DNA of 64,000 bases from the NCBI RefSeq assembly GCF_014212175.1, contig NZ_JACJVR010000005.1, positions 124,001 through 188,000 of the forward strand. Reading direction: 5' to 3'. The notes under the pieces were generated by a model. That model saw only the letters and a program-made list of their open reading frames with translations. It made no database searches and was not told the origin of the DNA. Positions 49,638-59,595 of the stretch are shown here, piece after piece. A program made the position numbers and the translations under genes. Every line of letters begins with the position of its first letter. The first letter of the stretch is position 1. The stretch is from Cohnella xylanilytica. Its GTDB lineage: Bacteria; Bacillota; Bacilli; Paenibacillales; Paenibacillaceae.

Positions 49638-51758
49638 TTGGAGAAAAAGCCGAAGATCAAATGGAGCTCCAGACAACGGGAGATTCTGCTGTTTTTTCTC
49701 GAATCGGACGGCTACGGCACGCTCGGGGACTTGGCGGACCGGCTGGGCGTCAGCGTGCGCACGCTTCAGCGCGAGCTGGGCGAGCTGGAGCCGGCGGCTC
49801 TGCAGTGGGGGCTTCGCTTCGACAAGAAGTCCGGCGTCGGCCTGAAGCTCGAAGGCGACCCGCGCGACCGGGAGGAGCTGCGGGCGGAGCTGGAGCGGGA
49901 TGCCGCCGACAAGACGTACAGCCCGGAGGAGCGGCAATTCGTCATGAAGCGGCTCGTCTTGTCGAGCAAGGAGCCGGAGAAGCTCTACTCGTTCAGCCGC
50001 ATGCTGAACGTGACGGAATCGACGGTCAGCCAGGATCTGAACCGGATCGAGCCATGGCTTGCGGGATACGGCATCCGGCTGGAGCGCAAGCCCGGCATCG
50101 GCGTCTATATCGAAGGCGACGAGAAGAAGATCCGCTCGGCGATGGCGGACCTGCTGTACGAGGCGGTCACGCGCGACCAGCTGATGGAGCTGCTGCACCT
50201 GCAAGCGGGTCAGGAGCGGGGCAAGCTGGAGGGCTCGATCCGCGGCCGGCTGCTGAACTTCATCGATCCGCAATGGCTGTTCAAGATCGAGCAGGTCATC
50301 CAGGACTTGGAGCGCAGGCGGGGCTACGCGATGGCCGACACCGCCTACGTCGGCTTCGTCGTGCACTTGGCCTTGGCCGTCCAGAGGTTCCACAAGGACG
50401 AGGAGATCCGACTCGAGAGCGAGATTCTCGAGAAGCTGAAGGCGACGCCGGAATACGCCATGGCCGAGGAGCTGGCCGCCGCGCTCGGCGACAAGCTCGG
50501 GCTCGCGATCCCGGAGAGCGAAGTCGGCTATATTACGATGCACCTGCTGGGGGCCCGTTCCCGCAACGTGTTCGCCGCCGATTATCCCCATTCGGCCATT
50601 CGGGACTACGTCGCCGGCATGATCTCCGCCATGGAGCGGGAGCTCAAGCTCGATCTCGGGAGCGATACGGCGCTGAGCGAGAATCTGACGACGCATCTGA
50701 CTTCCGCGGTGCAGCGCATCGAGCTGGGCATGGCGATCCGCAACCCGCTGCTCGGGCACGTCAAGCAGGAGTATCCCGATATTTTCGAAGCGACGAGGAT
50801 CGCCTCCCGCTACCTGGAACGCCAGATCGGCAAGCCCGTCCCGGAAGAAGAGATCGGCTACCTGGCGATGCACTTCGGGACGGCGATTCTGCGGATGCGG
50901 GACAAGGGGCACGAGCGGCGACGCGCGCTGCTCGTCTGCTCCAGCGGCATCGGGGCTTCCCGCCTGCTCTCGGTTCAGCTCGAGAGGAGGTTCCCGAATC
51001 TGCACGTCGTCGATACGATCTCGCTGTTCCATATGGACGATTGGCTCCGCACCCATCCGGAGGTCGATCTCATCCTCTCGACGATGGACGTTCATCGTTC
51101 GGACGACCGGGTGCTCGTCGTCAGCCCTCTCCTGTCCGAAGAGGACGTCCGGCTCGTCGAGAAGAGGCTGGAGCGCCTTCCGGAGAGAACCCGATCGTAC
51201 CGGGACGAACCGACGGACATCGACGAAGCGGTGGCGAAGGTGGAGCGGTACCGCAAGGCGCTGGAGAGCTTGATTCCAGGCATCATGGTCTTCGAGGGGG
51301 TGTCGCCCGGCGATAAGCGCGAGCTGATCGAACTCGGCTTGCGGCTCGTCGAAGCCCATTATGAGGTTCCCGACCGGGATACGCTCAAGCGGGACCTGGA
51401 GAAGCGCGAGGAGCTCGGCCCGGTTATGCTGGAGGACGAGAAGGTGGCCATGCTTCATTGCCGAAGCGCCGGCATCGCGGAGACGGCCGTCTGCGTGCTG
51501 AAGCTCGACCGCGACGTCGACTGGTCTTCGGACGGGGACAACGGCGAGTTCGTCCCGATTCGCTCCGTTCTCATGATGATGGGACCCGCGGGCGCGCCGC
51601 AGGAAATCTATCAATTGATCAGCGAGATCAGCGTGGCGCTGGTCGAAGAAGAGTTTACCGGCGTGCTCCGGGAAGGATCGCCCGATAGGATCGCCGAAGA
51701 GATTCGGCTCGTTCTCAAGAAGGGCTATCTGAGGCTGGCCGGGGATATTTTGCGTTGA
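49638..51758 (+). CDS. MtlR/BglG-type PRD-containing transcriptional regulator
   Basis: The ~706-residue activator has two N-terminal helix-turn-helix units (DLADRLGVSVRTLQREL and FSRMLNVTESTVSQDL), and two PRD domains with all four regulatory histidines (about H243, H302, H353, H412). An EIIB-like domain follows with LLVCSSGIGASRL (Cys434), then a C-terminal EIIA-like domain with MLHCRS (H607). It should read PTS phosphorylation state and control the locus. Unlike the transporter, its EIIA-like domain keeps the histidine. TTG 49638 is chosen for spacing from AGGGA; GTG 49629 is also in frame. Confidence 0.88.
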   Translation: MEKKPKIKWSSRQREILLFFLESDGYGTLGDLADRLGVSVRTLQRELGELEPAALQWGLRFDKKSGVGLKLEGDPRDREELRAELERDAADKTYSPEERQFVMKRLVLSSKEPEKLYSFSRMLNVTESTVSQDLNRIEPWLAGYGIRLERKPGIGVYIEGDEKKIRSAMADLLYEAVTRDQLMELLHLQAGQERGKLEGSIRGRLLNFIDPQWLFKIEQVIQDLERRRGYAMADTAYVGFVVHLALAVQRFHKDEEIRLESEILEKLKATPEYAMAEELAAALGDKLGLAIPESEVGYITMHLLGARSRNVFAADYPHSAIRDYVAGMISAMERELKLDLGSDTALSENLTTHLTSAVQRIELGMAIRNPLLGHVKQEYPDIFEATRIASRYLERQIGKPVPEEEIGYLAMHFGTAILRMRDKGHERRRALLVCSSGIGASRLLSVQLERRFPNLHVVDTISLFHMDDWLRTHPEVDLILSTMDVHRSDDRVLVVSPLLSEEDVRLVEKRLERLPERTRSYRDEPTDIDEAVAKVERYRKALESLIPGIMVFEGVSPGDKRELIELGLRLVEAHYEVPDRDTLKRDLEKREELGPVMLEDEKVAMLHCRSAGIAETAVCVLKLDRDVDWSSDGDNGEFVPIRSVLMMMGPAGAPQEIYQLISEISVALVEEEFTGVLREGSPDRIAEEIRLVLKKGYLRLAGDILR

Positions 51759-51862
51759 CGCCGCGGTTCGGGCTCGGCCGTCATGCCCGTCCGCTTTTCT
51801 CCTCCTCTTCCATTCGTTACAATGAAGGAGGAACGCCTAATCGATGAGAGGAGAGAGGAAGG

Positions 51863-52843
51863 ATGAAGTACGCTTATCTGGGCAAGTCGGGGCTGAAGGT
51901 GAGCAGGCTGTGCCTCGGAACGATGAACTTCGGAGTCTCCACGGACGAGAAGGAAGCCTTCCGGATCATGGACGCGGCCCTGGACGCGGGCATCAACTTC
52001 TTCGACACGGCCAACATCTACGGCTGGGGCGAGAACGCGGGGCGGACGGAGGAGATTATCGGCCGTTGGTTCGCCCAAGGCGGCTCGCGCCGCGAGAAGG
52101 TCGTCCTGGCGACCAAGTTCTACGGCGACATGAGCGACAAGGCCGACGGGCCGAACGGAGAAGGCGGATTGTCCGCCTACAAGCTTCGCCGTCACCTGGA
52201 AGGATCGCTTCGCCGCCTGCAGACCGATCATATCGAGCTGTACCAGATGCACCACGTCGACCGGAACGTCTCGTGGGACGAGCTGTGGGAAGGCTTCCGC
52301 ATCGCGCAATACCAGGGGAAGATCGGGTACGTCGGCTCCAGCAACTTCGCCGGGCGCGACCTGGTCAAGGCGCAGTACGAAGCGAAGAGCCGCGGCTTGC
52401 TCGGCCTCGTCTCCGAACAGCATAAGTTCAGCCTGCTGTGCCGCCTGCCGGAGCTGGAAGTGCTTCCGGCCGCCGAAGAGCACGGCATCGGCGTCATCGC
52501 CTGGAGTCCGCTGGACGGCGGCCTGCTCGGCGGGAACGCGCTGCGGCCGGTCGAGGGCTCGAAGCGCGCGAACAATCCGGAGCGCGTGGAGAAGCACCGC
52601 GCCCAGCTGGAAGCGTTCGAGAAGCTGTGCCGGGAGCTCGGAGAGAGCGAAGCGAACGTCGCGCTCGCCTGGACGCTGACCCGTCCGGCGATGACGGCTC
52701 CGATCATCGGGCCGCGCACGCTCGGGCAGTTCGAGGAATCGCTGCGTGCCGTCGAGATCGAGCTGAGCGCCGAGACGCTCGCCCGTCTGGACGAGATTTT
52801 CCCGGGACCGGGCGGCTCCGCTCCGAAGGCGTACGCCTGGTAA
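51863..52843 (+). CDS. Aldo/keto reductase
   Basis: A 326-residue (beta/alpha)8 oxidoreductase with catalytic residues in NFFDTANIYGWGENAGRTEE (Asp, Tyr), VVLATKFYGDM (Lys) and YQMHHVDRNVSWDE (His), plus a late MTAPIIGPRTLGQFEE cofactor segment. It reduces aldehydes or ketones with NADPH. ATG 51863 follows GAGGAAGG. A short gap and its own TACAAT upstream suggest it is separate from the polyol locus. Terminated at 52887. Confidence 0.9.
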   Translation: MKYAYLGKSGLKVSRLCLGTMNFGVSTDEKEAFRIMDAALDAGINFFDTANIYGWGENAGRTEEIIGRWFAQGGSRREKVVLATKFYGDMSDKADGPNGEGGLSAYKLRRHLEGSLRRLQTDHIELYQMHHVDRNVSWDELWEGFRIAQYQGKIGYVGSSNFAGRDLVKAQYEAKSRGLLGLVSEQHKFSLLCRLPELEVLPAAEEHGIGVIAWSPLDGGLLGGNALRPVEGSKRANNPERVEKHRAQLEAFEKLCRELGESEANVALAWTLTRPAMTAPIIGPRTLGQFEESLRAVEIELSAETLARLDEIFPGPGGSAPKAYAW

Positions 52844-52886
52844 TCCTTGATCCGTCGAATGTCGAATAGAATAAGATGCATGAACC

Positions 52887-52930
52887 GCGACCGGTCTGGC
52901 CTTCAGGGCCCGGCCGGTTGCTTTTTTTTG
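52887..52930 (+). terminator. Terminator after the aldo/keto reductase
   Basis: Stem gcgaccgg / ccggttgc with further GC pairing inside, followed by eight T. Confidence 0.8.
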
Positions 52931-52979
52931 GGGGGGATTCCGACGAACGAGAAGGGCGGGCAACGCGCCGCTTCGTCCT

Positions 52980-53702
52980 CTACCTGGCGGAATCGGGAAC
53001 CGGGTGGACCGTGACCTGCTCGCTGCCGTCGACGGTCGCCAACCGCACTTCGCGGAGATCGGCCGCGTAGGGAGCCGTTTTTTTCTCCAGCCACTCCTTG
53101 TCTTTGCCGATCTCGCGAAGCAGGGAGACGTCGATCTTGCCGTCGATGACGATGGGCCTATGCAGTTGGAAGGGGGGAGGATTCAAATTCAGATCGGCGG
53201 GGGTAACCGATTGATTCGGGGCGCTCATGAACACGGATATCGTCCCTCCGGGTTCCCACAAGGCGAGAGACACCTTCCGGATATCCGCCGCCTTCTCTTT
53301 GCGAAGCTCGGAAAATAAGTGCTCGATGGAGATTCTCGCCTTCGATAGATTGCGGAAGGAGATCTGCCCGTTCTTCACGAGGATGAGCGGGTGGGGATCG
53401 AGATAGCGTTTGAAGAACGGCCATTTGAGACCGGTCCACGTCGCGACGATGTACAACAGAATAAGAACGATCGTCGTGATCATGGAGCCCGCGAGTCCCA
53501 GTTTCTCGTCCGAGAGAGGGTGGGCGATAACGTTGCCGAGGGTCATGGCGATCAGGAAGTCGACGAATCTGAGCTGGGAGATAGAGCGCTGTCCCATGAG
53601 CTTGGCCGCGACGAGCAAAAAAACAAAGCTGACTACGCTTCTTAAAATCCAATCCATGATCGTCAACGATTCCTGGCCTTTGAAGAAATCCAACCCGAAC
53701 AC
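52980..53702 (-). CDS. YetF/DUF421 family membrane protein
   Basis: The 240-residue protein has three N-terminal membrane helices (from about residue 17, SVVSFVFLLVAAKLMGQRSISQLRFVDFL-type conserved region) and a soluble C-terminal DUF421 domain (HPLILVKNGQISFRNLSKAR, then IEHLFSELRKE). Function of the family is unclear; some members act in germination or stress. Start GTG 53702 behind GGGAAAGG is kept because FFKGQESLT is conserved in relatives, from memory; ATG 53657 is an alternative. Confidence 0.82.
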   Translation of the reverse strand: MFGLDFFKGQESLTIMDWILRSVVSFVFLLVAAKLMGQRSISQLRFVDFLIAMTLGNVIAHPLSDEKLGLAGSMITTIVLILLYIVATWTGLKWPFFKRYLDPHPLILVKNGQISFRNLSKARISIEHLFSELRKEKAADIRKVSLALWEPGGTISVFMSAPNQSVTPADLNLNPPPFQLHRPIVIDGKIDVSLLREIGKDKEWLEKKTAPYAADLREVRLATVDGSEQVTVHPVPDSAR

Positions 53703-53990
53703 GCCTTTCCCCGATATTCAAGATCAAAATAGTAGCCTGCCCCGTTTCCCGCTCGGTATTCGCCGCGAAGACTCCTACGTCCCATGCGCCATGTCGAATC
53801 CGAGTATCCTTTGTTAGGTATGATGACAATCATTGGCCGGCGCTTCTTGAACGCGATCAAATATGACATTTATACTGGCTTAATATTGGCGGGTTACTCT
53901 TGACGAGTCGGACGCGCACCCGGTTAGTCCCATCCAGACGGTCCGATCGAACCGCTCGCCGCAGGAGAATCGGCATAGGAGGAATGGACG

Positions 53991-55682
53991 ATGGGGTCCG
54001 TGCGCAGCAAGCTCTTGTTCTCGTTTCTGGTCGTGCTTCTCTTTACGGTCGGGATCGGCTGGAACGGCATCGCGAAGATCGAGCAGGTGCAGACGAATTC
54101 CTCGGAAGTGACGAACAAGTGGATGTTCGGGATCGAGACGATCAACACGATCGCGCAGCTCGTCGAGCAGTACATGGGCAACTACTATCAGCTGGAGCTG
54201 ACCTCCTCCGCGGACGAGAGGAAGCCGCTGACCACCGCGCGGGACACGCTGGTTCGGAATATCGAGCAGAGCTTGGCGCAGTACGAGAAGACGATTACGG
54301 ACGAGACGGACCGTAGCAATTACGATAGCTTGACCAACAATTGGGGAATGTTCCGGAAGCGGTTCGACTTGATCGCGGAAGCCCCGGAAGGCAGCGAAGA
54401 ACAGACGAAGGCGACGCGGGAAGCGATGATGTACTTCAACAACATGCGCAGCCTGCTCAAATTGATGGTGATGTTCGACCATAACGGAGCCGTGCAGAGC
54501 ACGGAGCGGTCGAAGGAGATCTACAAGAACGCGCTCGCCGTCTTCGCGCTATGGGGAACCGCCGCGCTCGCGGCGATCGGGCTGATCGCCTTTTACCTGA
54601 TCCGCGCCATTACCGTTCCGCTCAAGACGGCGACATCGGCGCTGGATCGGATCTCGGACGGGGATCTGACGCTCAAGCCGCTGGCCGTGAAGAGGAAGGA
54701 CGAATTCGGGACGATGATGACGGCAGCGAACCGGATGCTCGGCCGGCTTCAAGATTCGGTGAATCGGATGCAGCAATCGTCCGTCGCCGTCGCGGGCTCG
54801 TCCAAGGAGCTCAGCGAGCGGGCGGAGCGGAACGCGGAGGCCGCGAAGCAAGTGGCCGAATCGATCCGGCAGGTGTCGAGCGGGTCCGATTCGCAGGCCC
54901 GGTACGCCGCCGAATGCTCGAAGGTCATCGACGAGATGGCGGAAGGCGTGCAGAGAATCGCGCACAATACGTCGGAAGTGGCGGAGCTGTCCAAGGGGGC
55001 GGCGGATTCGGCCGGCGGCGGCTCGGAGGTCATACGGGAAGTCTCGAGGAAAATGGAAGGGTTGTCCTCGTCGCTTGCGCAGACGGCACAGACGATTCGC
55101 CGGCTCGCGTCCCAGACCGACCGGATCGGAGAGATCTCATCGCTGATCGGCGATATCGCGACGCGCACGAATCTCCTGTCGCTTAACGCGGCGATCGAAG
55201 CGGCGCGCGCGGGAGAGCACGGCAAGGGCTTCGCCGTCGTGGCCGGAGAGGTGCGCAAGCTGGCTGCCCAGACGGAGGAATCGTCGAAGAGCATCATCGA
55301 TCTCATTCACGCGATTCAGCGCGACACCGCTCTCGTCGCCCGGACGATCGGCGGCAACGTGGAGGAGGCCCGGGAGTCGGTGGCCGCGGTGAGGAACGCG
55401 GAGGAGGCGTTCGGCGTCATCGCGGGATCGACCGCGGAGGTGTCGGCGAGGCTCCAGGAGACCGCGGCCGCCGCGGAGCAGCTGTCCGCCAGCTCCGAGG
55501 AGGTCGCCGCCTCGGTCGAGACGATGGGAGACCTGGCGGTGCGGACGGCCGGGATGGCCGAGCGGGTCGCCGCGGCAACCGAGGAGCAGCTCGCCTCGTG
55601 CGAGGAGATCCGCCGCTCTTCGGGCGAGCTGTCCGGCGTCGCGGACGGCATGCGGCAGCTGGCGGGGCAATTCCGGGTGTAG
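53991..55682 (+). CDS. Methyl-accepting chemotaxis protein
   Basis: A 563-residue chemoreceptor with a first membrane helix (8-28), an extracellular four-helix-bundle sensor (about 30-180), a second helix (about 185-207), a HAMP domain (to ~262) and the signalling hairpin tip [28 protein letters not shown] region near residues 385-430. The ligand is unknown. ATG 53991 follows AGGAGG (8-base gap). No che genes are adjacent. Terminated at 55698. Confidence 0.93.
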   Translation: MGSVRSKLLFSFLVVLLFTVGIGWNGIAKIEQVQTNSSEVTNKWMFGIETINTIAQLVEQYMGNYYQLELTSSADERKPLTTARDTLVRNIEQSLAQYEKTITDETDRSNYDSLTNNWGMFRKRFDLIAEAPEGSEEQTKATREAMMYFNNMRSLLKLMVMFDHNGAVQSTERSKEIYKNALAVFALWGTAALAAIGLIAFYLIRAITVPLKTATSALDRISDGDLTLKPLAVKRKDEFGTMMTAANRMLGRLQDSVNRMQQSSVAVAGSSKELSERAERNAEAAKQVAESIRQVSSGSDSQARYAAECSKVIDEMAEGVQRIAHNTSEVAELSKGAADSAGGGSEVIREVSRKMEGLSSSLAQTAQTIRRLASQTDRIGEISSLIGDIATRTNLLSLNAAIEAARAGEHGKGFAVVAGEVRKLAAQTEESSKSIIDLIHAIQRDTALVARTIGGNVEEARESVAAVRNAEEAFGVIAGSTAEVSARLQETAAAAEQLSASSEEVAASVETMGDLAVRTAGMAERVAAATEEQLASCEEIRRSSGELSGVADGMRQLAGQFRV

Positions 55683-55697
55683 CAATCAAATAAAAGA

Positions 55698-55728
55698 AGC
55701 AGAGGGGTGTTTATCCCTCTGCTTTTAC
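55698..55728. terminator. Bidirectional terminator after the chemoreceptor gene
   Basis: Stem agcagaggg / ccctctgct with loop gtgtttat and T-rich flanks on both strands; it can also end the minus-strand peptide gene at 55761. Confidence 0.8.
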
Positions 55729-55760
55729 TAGCAAATGATATTAAAAGTGTCCTCTGTCTG

Positions 55761-56027
55761 TTAGTAATTTGTCCACCAACTCGTTACTTGAGAAAACTGA
55801 AATGCTACGCCAATACCATTCACTGAACGTGATAATATAGGGTCATGCAAATTATAATCTGAATTTTCGCTAAATGATGTTGGTAATTTGTTGGGTATTA
55901 TTGAAAATTTGTCCGAATTCTCTATAATGGGGATAAATGTGTAATTCCATTTTCCAACCCAATTATCACTTCTGGCGTATGATTGGTTTAGCGATTCTGC
56001 GTTGGCTAGAGAAATTGACGAAAGCAA
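55761..56027 (-). CDS. Small putative secreted protein in an AT-rich island
   Basis: The ORF gives 88 residues from a TTG at 56027. In frame upstream lie more hydrophobic codons (VPYVIFGL) that would complete a signal peptide ending LANA, about 10 codons further up. A strong GAAGGAGGAGGG site sits just before an ATC codon, so translation may begin at a non-standard codon there. The mature part is ~78 residues, Asn/Ser/aromatic-rich (NWVGKWNYTFIP, VTSWWTNY). No family is recognised. Confidence 0.5.
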   Translation of the reverse strand: MLSSISLANAESLNQSYARSDNWVGKWNYTFIPIIENSDKFSIIPNKLPTSFSENSDYNLHDPILSRSVNGIGVAFQFSQVTSWWTNY

Positions 56028-56157
56028 ACCGAAGATAACGTATGGAACGATTCTAAATTATCCCTCCTCCTTCATTAATAGTTCGCGAAAGAATCACTCA
56101 GGACGCATCTATAATACACCTGATATGGATATGAAAGTAAATGAGGGGTTGATTGTT

Positions 56158-56856
56158 ATGATGAATAGAATCAAGTTCATATTGGATGGTGTCGGACTTG
56201 AAAAACAATGGGGTTCTATTTCCAAATGTCTTCTTCAATCTTTTATATGTCAGATCAATTGTAGTGATTTAAGACTGGCGGGTTTACCAAGCAAAGGGAT
56301 TTTATATTTTTTCTATTCCTCAAAATCCGTATTCGATGAAGGGGGAGAAGCATTACTGGCTGAAACCTATGTATTTCATTCCGAGGGTTCCGGATATTTG
56401 GACAGGATTCCATTTCCTGAGGCGTTGGAAGCTGAATGGAGATATCATTCATCAAGTGTAAAATTCATCCCAGAGTTAACATTGCCTCCATCTGAATCCA
56501 GTATTATACGCTCTTTTGGGATGACCTATGAAAATAACTCCGAAGATCTAATAGGTTATATAACAGGTTTGAATATGGTTCGTGAATCGCTTTATATCAA
56601 GGATAATCGATTAAATAGAATTCTTGGTTATCCGGATCAATTGCAAGGAGATCTGCAGTCTGCCGCAACCCAAATTTGGAATGCAAATCATGCTGATAAA
56701 ACGCAACCGATGGATTGGCGTTTATTGTTGCAGGTAGATTCCGATCGAGGAAACGGGATGTTGTGGGGGGATGCAGGTAGACTTTATTTTATGATTACGG
56801 AAAAGCGCTTACAAACCATGGACTTTCATAATTGTATCGGAATTTACCAATGCTAA
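56158..56856 (+). CDS. DUF1963 (YwqG-like) protein, N-terminally short
   Basis: The ~232-residue product shows DUF1963 features: FICQINCSDLRLAGLPSKGI, LYFFYSS, a late QVDSDRGNGMLWGDAGRLYF and ITEKRLQTMDF. Full-length YwqG proteins carry an N-terminal strand region with a K..G.PY motif that is missing here, so the gene is probably truncated or decayed at its 5' end. ATG 56158 behind GAGGGG is preferred; the frame opens at 56002 but overlaps the divergent peptide gene. GC content is far below the window average, suggesting transfer. Confidence 0.65.
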   Translation: MMNRIKFILDGVGLEKQWGSISKCLLQSFICQINCSDLRLAGLPSKGILYFFYSSKSVFDEGGEALLAETYVFHSEGSGYLDRIPFPEALEAEWRYHSSSVKFIPELTLPPSESSIIRSFGMTYENNSEDLIGYITGLNMVRESLYIKDNRLNRILGYPDQLQGDLQSAATQIWNANHADKTQPMDWRLLLQVDSDRGNGMLWGDAGRLYFMITEKRLQTMDFHNCIGIYQC

Positions 56857-56890
56857 AGTTACCTTTTATCTATACATTAGCACGTATAAA

Positions 56891-56935
56891 AAGATCGGTT
56901 GACGGATATAGTTCTCCGCCAACCGATCTTATTTG
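56891..56935. terminator. Bidirectional terminator between DUF1963 and arabinofuranosidase genes
   Basis: Stem aagatcggttg / caaccgatctt with inner cgga/tccg pairing; T-rich flank on both strands (ttattt on plus, tttttata on minus). Confidence 0.8.
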
Positions 56936-56958
56936 CTTCTATGGGCGATCTTATGAGC

Positions 56959-58440
56959 TTAGCTCAAAGTCAGTACGGCGACGGAAGCGGGAGGCAGGTT
57001 CACCCGCAGCGAACCGCCTTCTTCCCGGACGGCTTCGAAGGCCGTCGGCTCCAGCGCTTGGGGCTCGTCGAACGTATTGTGCGCGTCGAGCTTGGAGCTC
57101 GTCAGAATACGCCCCTTCGCGGAGGTCCACTCGTAGCCTTCCAGCGTTCCGCGCAGGTCGGCGGCGTCCTCGTGGCTCAGGTTGCAGACGGCGAGGTGCA
57201 GCTTGCCGTCCTGTCCGATCGCGGAGGAGACGCTCAGCTGGCCGATCTTCTCCTCGCCGAACCGGTACGAAGGGTTGTCGTATTCGACCGGAACGTGGGT
57301 GGAGTCGTGGAACACCTGGTACATGTCGAACACGTGATACGTCGGCGTCACCAGCATCCGTTCGCCTTCGGTCAGAATCATCGCCTGCAGCACGTTGACG
57401 ATCTGCGCGATGTTCGTCATCTTGACGCGGTCGCTATGCTCGTGGAAGAGGTTCAGGTTGACCCCGGCCACGAGGGCGTCGCGAAGCGTGTTCTGCTGGT
57501 AGAGGAAGCCGGGGTTCGTGCCCGGTTCGACGTTGTACCACGTTCCCCATTCGTCGACGATGAGGCCGACGCGGCGCTCCGGATCGTATTTATCCATGAT
57601 GGCGGAATGCTTGACGAGCAGCTCTTCCATGAACAGCGTCCGTCTCAGCGTCGAGAACCATTCGTCCGGACCGAAGCCGGTCGCCGCGCCCTTGTCGCCC
57701 CAGTTGCCCGTCGGCAGCGTGTAGTAGTGGAGGCTGAGACCGTCCATATGCTTGCCCGCTTCGCGCATGAGCACTTCGGTCCAATGATAATCCTCCGAGT
57801 TCGCTCCGCAGGCGATCTTGTAGATCTTATTGTCGCCATAGTTGCGTACGTAGGTGGCGTATTGGCGATAGACGTCGGCGTAGTATTCCGCCCGCATGTT
57901 GCCGCCGCAGCCCCAGTTCTCGTTGCCGACTCCGAAGTACTTCAGCTTCCAGGGCTCCTCGCGCCCATTCTGCTTCCGCCAGTTCGCCATCGGCGATTCG
58001 CCGTCGAACGTCATGTATTCGACCCACTGCTGCATCTCGCGCACGGTGCCGCTGCCTACGTTGCCGCTGATGTACGGCTCCGCGCCGATCAGCTCGCACA
58101 GGCGCATGAACTCGTGCGTGCCGAAGTGGTTGTTCTCCTCGACGCCGCCCCAGTGCGTGTTGATCATCCGCGGCCGGCTCTCGTACGGCCCGACGCCGTC
58201 CTTCCAGAAGTATTCGTCCGCGAAGCAGCCGCCCGGCCAGCGAAGAACCGGCACGTTGATCTTGCGCAGCGCTTCGACGACGTCGTTGCGGATGCCGTCC
58301 GTGTTCGGAATCGGCGAATCGTGGCCGACCCAGAAGCCTTCGTAGATGCACCGTCCGAGATGCTCGGAGAAGTGCGAGTAGATGTTGCGGCTGATCGTGC
58401 CCTTGGGGGCGTTCGCCCGGATCCTCAATGCGATCGTCAT
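56959..58440 (-). CDS. abfA: Alpha-L-arabinofuranosidase, GH51
   Basis: A 493-residue intracellular GH51 enzyme that releases arabinose from arabino-oligosaccharides. The acid/base glutamate is E174 in [10 protein letters not shown] and the nucleophile is E297 in [24 protein letters not shown] is the substrate-binding region. No signal peptide is present, so its substrate must be imported, fitting the ABC genes across the intergenic region. ATG 58440 follows AAGGGAG. The regulator gene lies upstream on the same strand. Confidence 0.94.
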   Translation of the reverse strand: MTIALRIRANAPKGTISRNIYSHFSEHLGRCIYEGFWVGHDSPIPNTDGIRNDVVEALRKINVPVLRWPGGCFADEYFWKDGVGPYESRPRMINTHWGGVEENNHFGTHEFMRLCELIGAEPYISGNVGSGTVREMQQWVEYMTFDGESPMANWRKQNGREEPWKLKYFGVGNENWGCGGNMRAEYYADVYRQYATYVRNYGDNKIYKIACGANSEDYHWTEVLMREAGKHMDGLSLHYYTLPTGNWGDKGAATGFGPDEWFSTLRRTLFMEELLVKHSAIMDKYDPERRVGLIVDEWGTWYNVEPGTNPGFLYQQNTLRDALVAGVNLNLFHEHSDRVKMTNIAQIVNVLQAMILTEGERMLVTPTYHVFDMYQVFHDSTHVPVEYDNPSYRFGEEKIGQLSVSSAIGQDGKLHLAVCNLSHEDAADLRGTLEGYEWTSAKGRILTSSKLDAHNTFDEPQALEPTAFEAVREEGGSLRVNLPPASVAVLTLS

Positions 58441-58512
58441 TAAGTTCGTTCTCCCTTCGGTTCATGAATGAATCGGATAGATGAATGGAGCGAATGTTCA
58501 ATAGAAACGGAA

Positions 58513-59562
58513 TCAACGGAGCGGAATCAAGGAATCCCGTTCGACGAAGTCTGCCGCCAGCTTGATCTCGCTTCCGGCATCGCGCTCCGGCGGCTCGTCC
58601 TCCTGAAGCGCTTCCAACGTGCGGGCGATCATCGCCTTCATGTCCAGCCGGAACGTGGTGATCGCCGGCTCGAACTGGGAGGAGAGCGGGATGTCGTCGC
58701 AGCCGACGACGGACAGCATCTCCGGAATCCGGAAGCCGCACTCCTTCAGCTTCTGGATGACGCCCGCCGCCATCCAATCGTTCGCGGCGAACAGGGCGGT
58801 GGGGACGGCGCCGCTTCCCGGGCTTCCGTCCCGGAGCCAGCCGGCGACCTCGTCTCCCGACTCGTAGCCGCCTTGCCAGTTCATCTTCGCGGCGCGGATC
58901 GCGAACGCTCCGCCGCGCTCGCGCACGCGGTCCGCGAAGCCTTGCGCCCGCAGCCGCGCGGAGCGGTACCGGTCGGGGCCGGCGAGCAGGACGAGCTCGC
59001 GGTGGCCGAGATTGAGCAGCCGATCGGCGGCTTCGCGGCCGATGCGCTCGTCGTCGAACACGAGCTGCGTCACGTTCGGCGCGGAGACGGCATCCCCAAG
59101 CAGCATCGCGACCCGGTCATACAGGCCGGCGAACGTCGCCAGCGACCCGGCGTCCCATTGGCCGACCGCGAGAAGCGGGCAGTCCTGGCGCCGATCCGGA
59201 AGCCGGTCGGGATGGACGATGAACAGGTGGATCGACCGCTTGGCGGCCTCATTCGTTAATTGAACGAGAAATTCGTTATAGAACGGGTCGTTCTGCTTGA
59301 TGTCGGGCGAGCAAAGGATGTGCAGGCTCTTGATCGAGGCCGCTCTCGGGGTGATGAACGTGCCCCGGCCCTGCTCCTGGACGAGCCGTCCTTCTTGAAC
59401 GAGGTTCTTGATCGCCGCCCGTACGCTGATCCGGCTCACTCCGAGCATCTCGGACAGGTCCCTCTCGGACGGAATCCGGACGGGAACGTCCGCCTGCAGC
59501 TTGTCGATTCGCTCTCTCAGCTCCTCGGTGATACGGTCCTTAAGCAGCGGCTTCTCTTCCAT
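58513..59562 (-). CDS. AraR-like repressor (GntR DNA-binding domain plus LacI-type sensor)
   Basis: The 349-residue protein joins an N-terminal GntR winged helix (RIPSERDLSEMLGVSRISVRAAI, about 25-60) to a periplasmic-binding-protein-like effector domain (about 78-345, with LFAANDWMAAGVIQKLKECG and VVGCDDIPLSS). This is the AraR arrangement; AraR responds to arabinose. It is next to an arabinofuranosidase gene and divergent from the transport genes, so it probably represses both. ATG 59562 follows GAAAGGGG. The natural effector is inferred. Confidence 0.87.
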   Translation of the reverse strand: MEEKPLLKDRITEELRERIDKLQADVPVRIPSERDLSEMLGVSRISVRAAIKNLVQEGRLVQEQGRGTFITPRAASIKSLHILCSPDIKQNDPFYNEFLVQLTNEAAKRSIHLFIVHPDRLPDRRQDCPLLAVGQWDAGSLATFAGLYDRVAMLLGDAVSAPNVTQLVFDDERIGREAADRLLNLGHRELVLLAGPDRYRSARLRAQGFADRVRERGGAFAIRAAKMNWQGGYESGDEVAGWLRDGSPGSGAVPTALFAANDWMAAGVIQKLKECGFRIPEMLSVVGCDDIPLSSQFEPAITTFRLDMKAMIARTLEALQEDEPPERDAGSEIKLAADFVERDSLIPLR

Positions 59563-59595
59563 GAACGTCCCCTTTCGATGTGGAATTCATATAGA

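Noticed and set aside
49389-51614. 741-codon minus-strand frame across the PRD regulator
   Set aside because: Shadow of the regulator gene; no domain or ribosome-binding site.
52980-53880. Plus-strand ORFs opposite the YetF-like gene
   Set aside because: They lack ribosome-binding sites and overlap a well-supported DUF421 gene.
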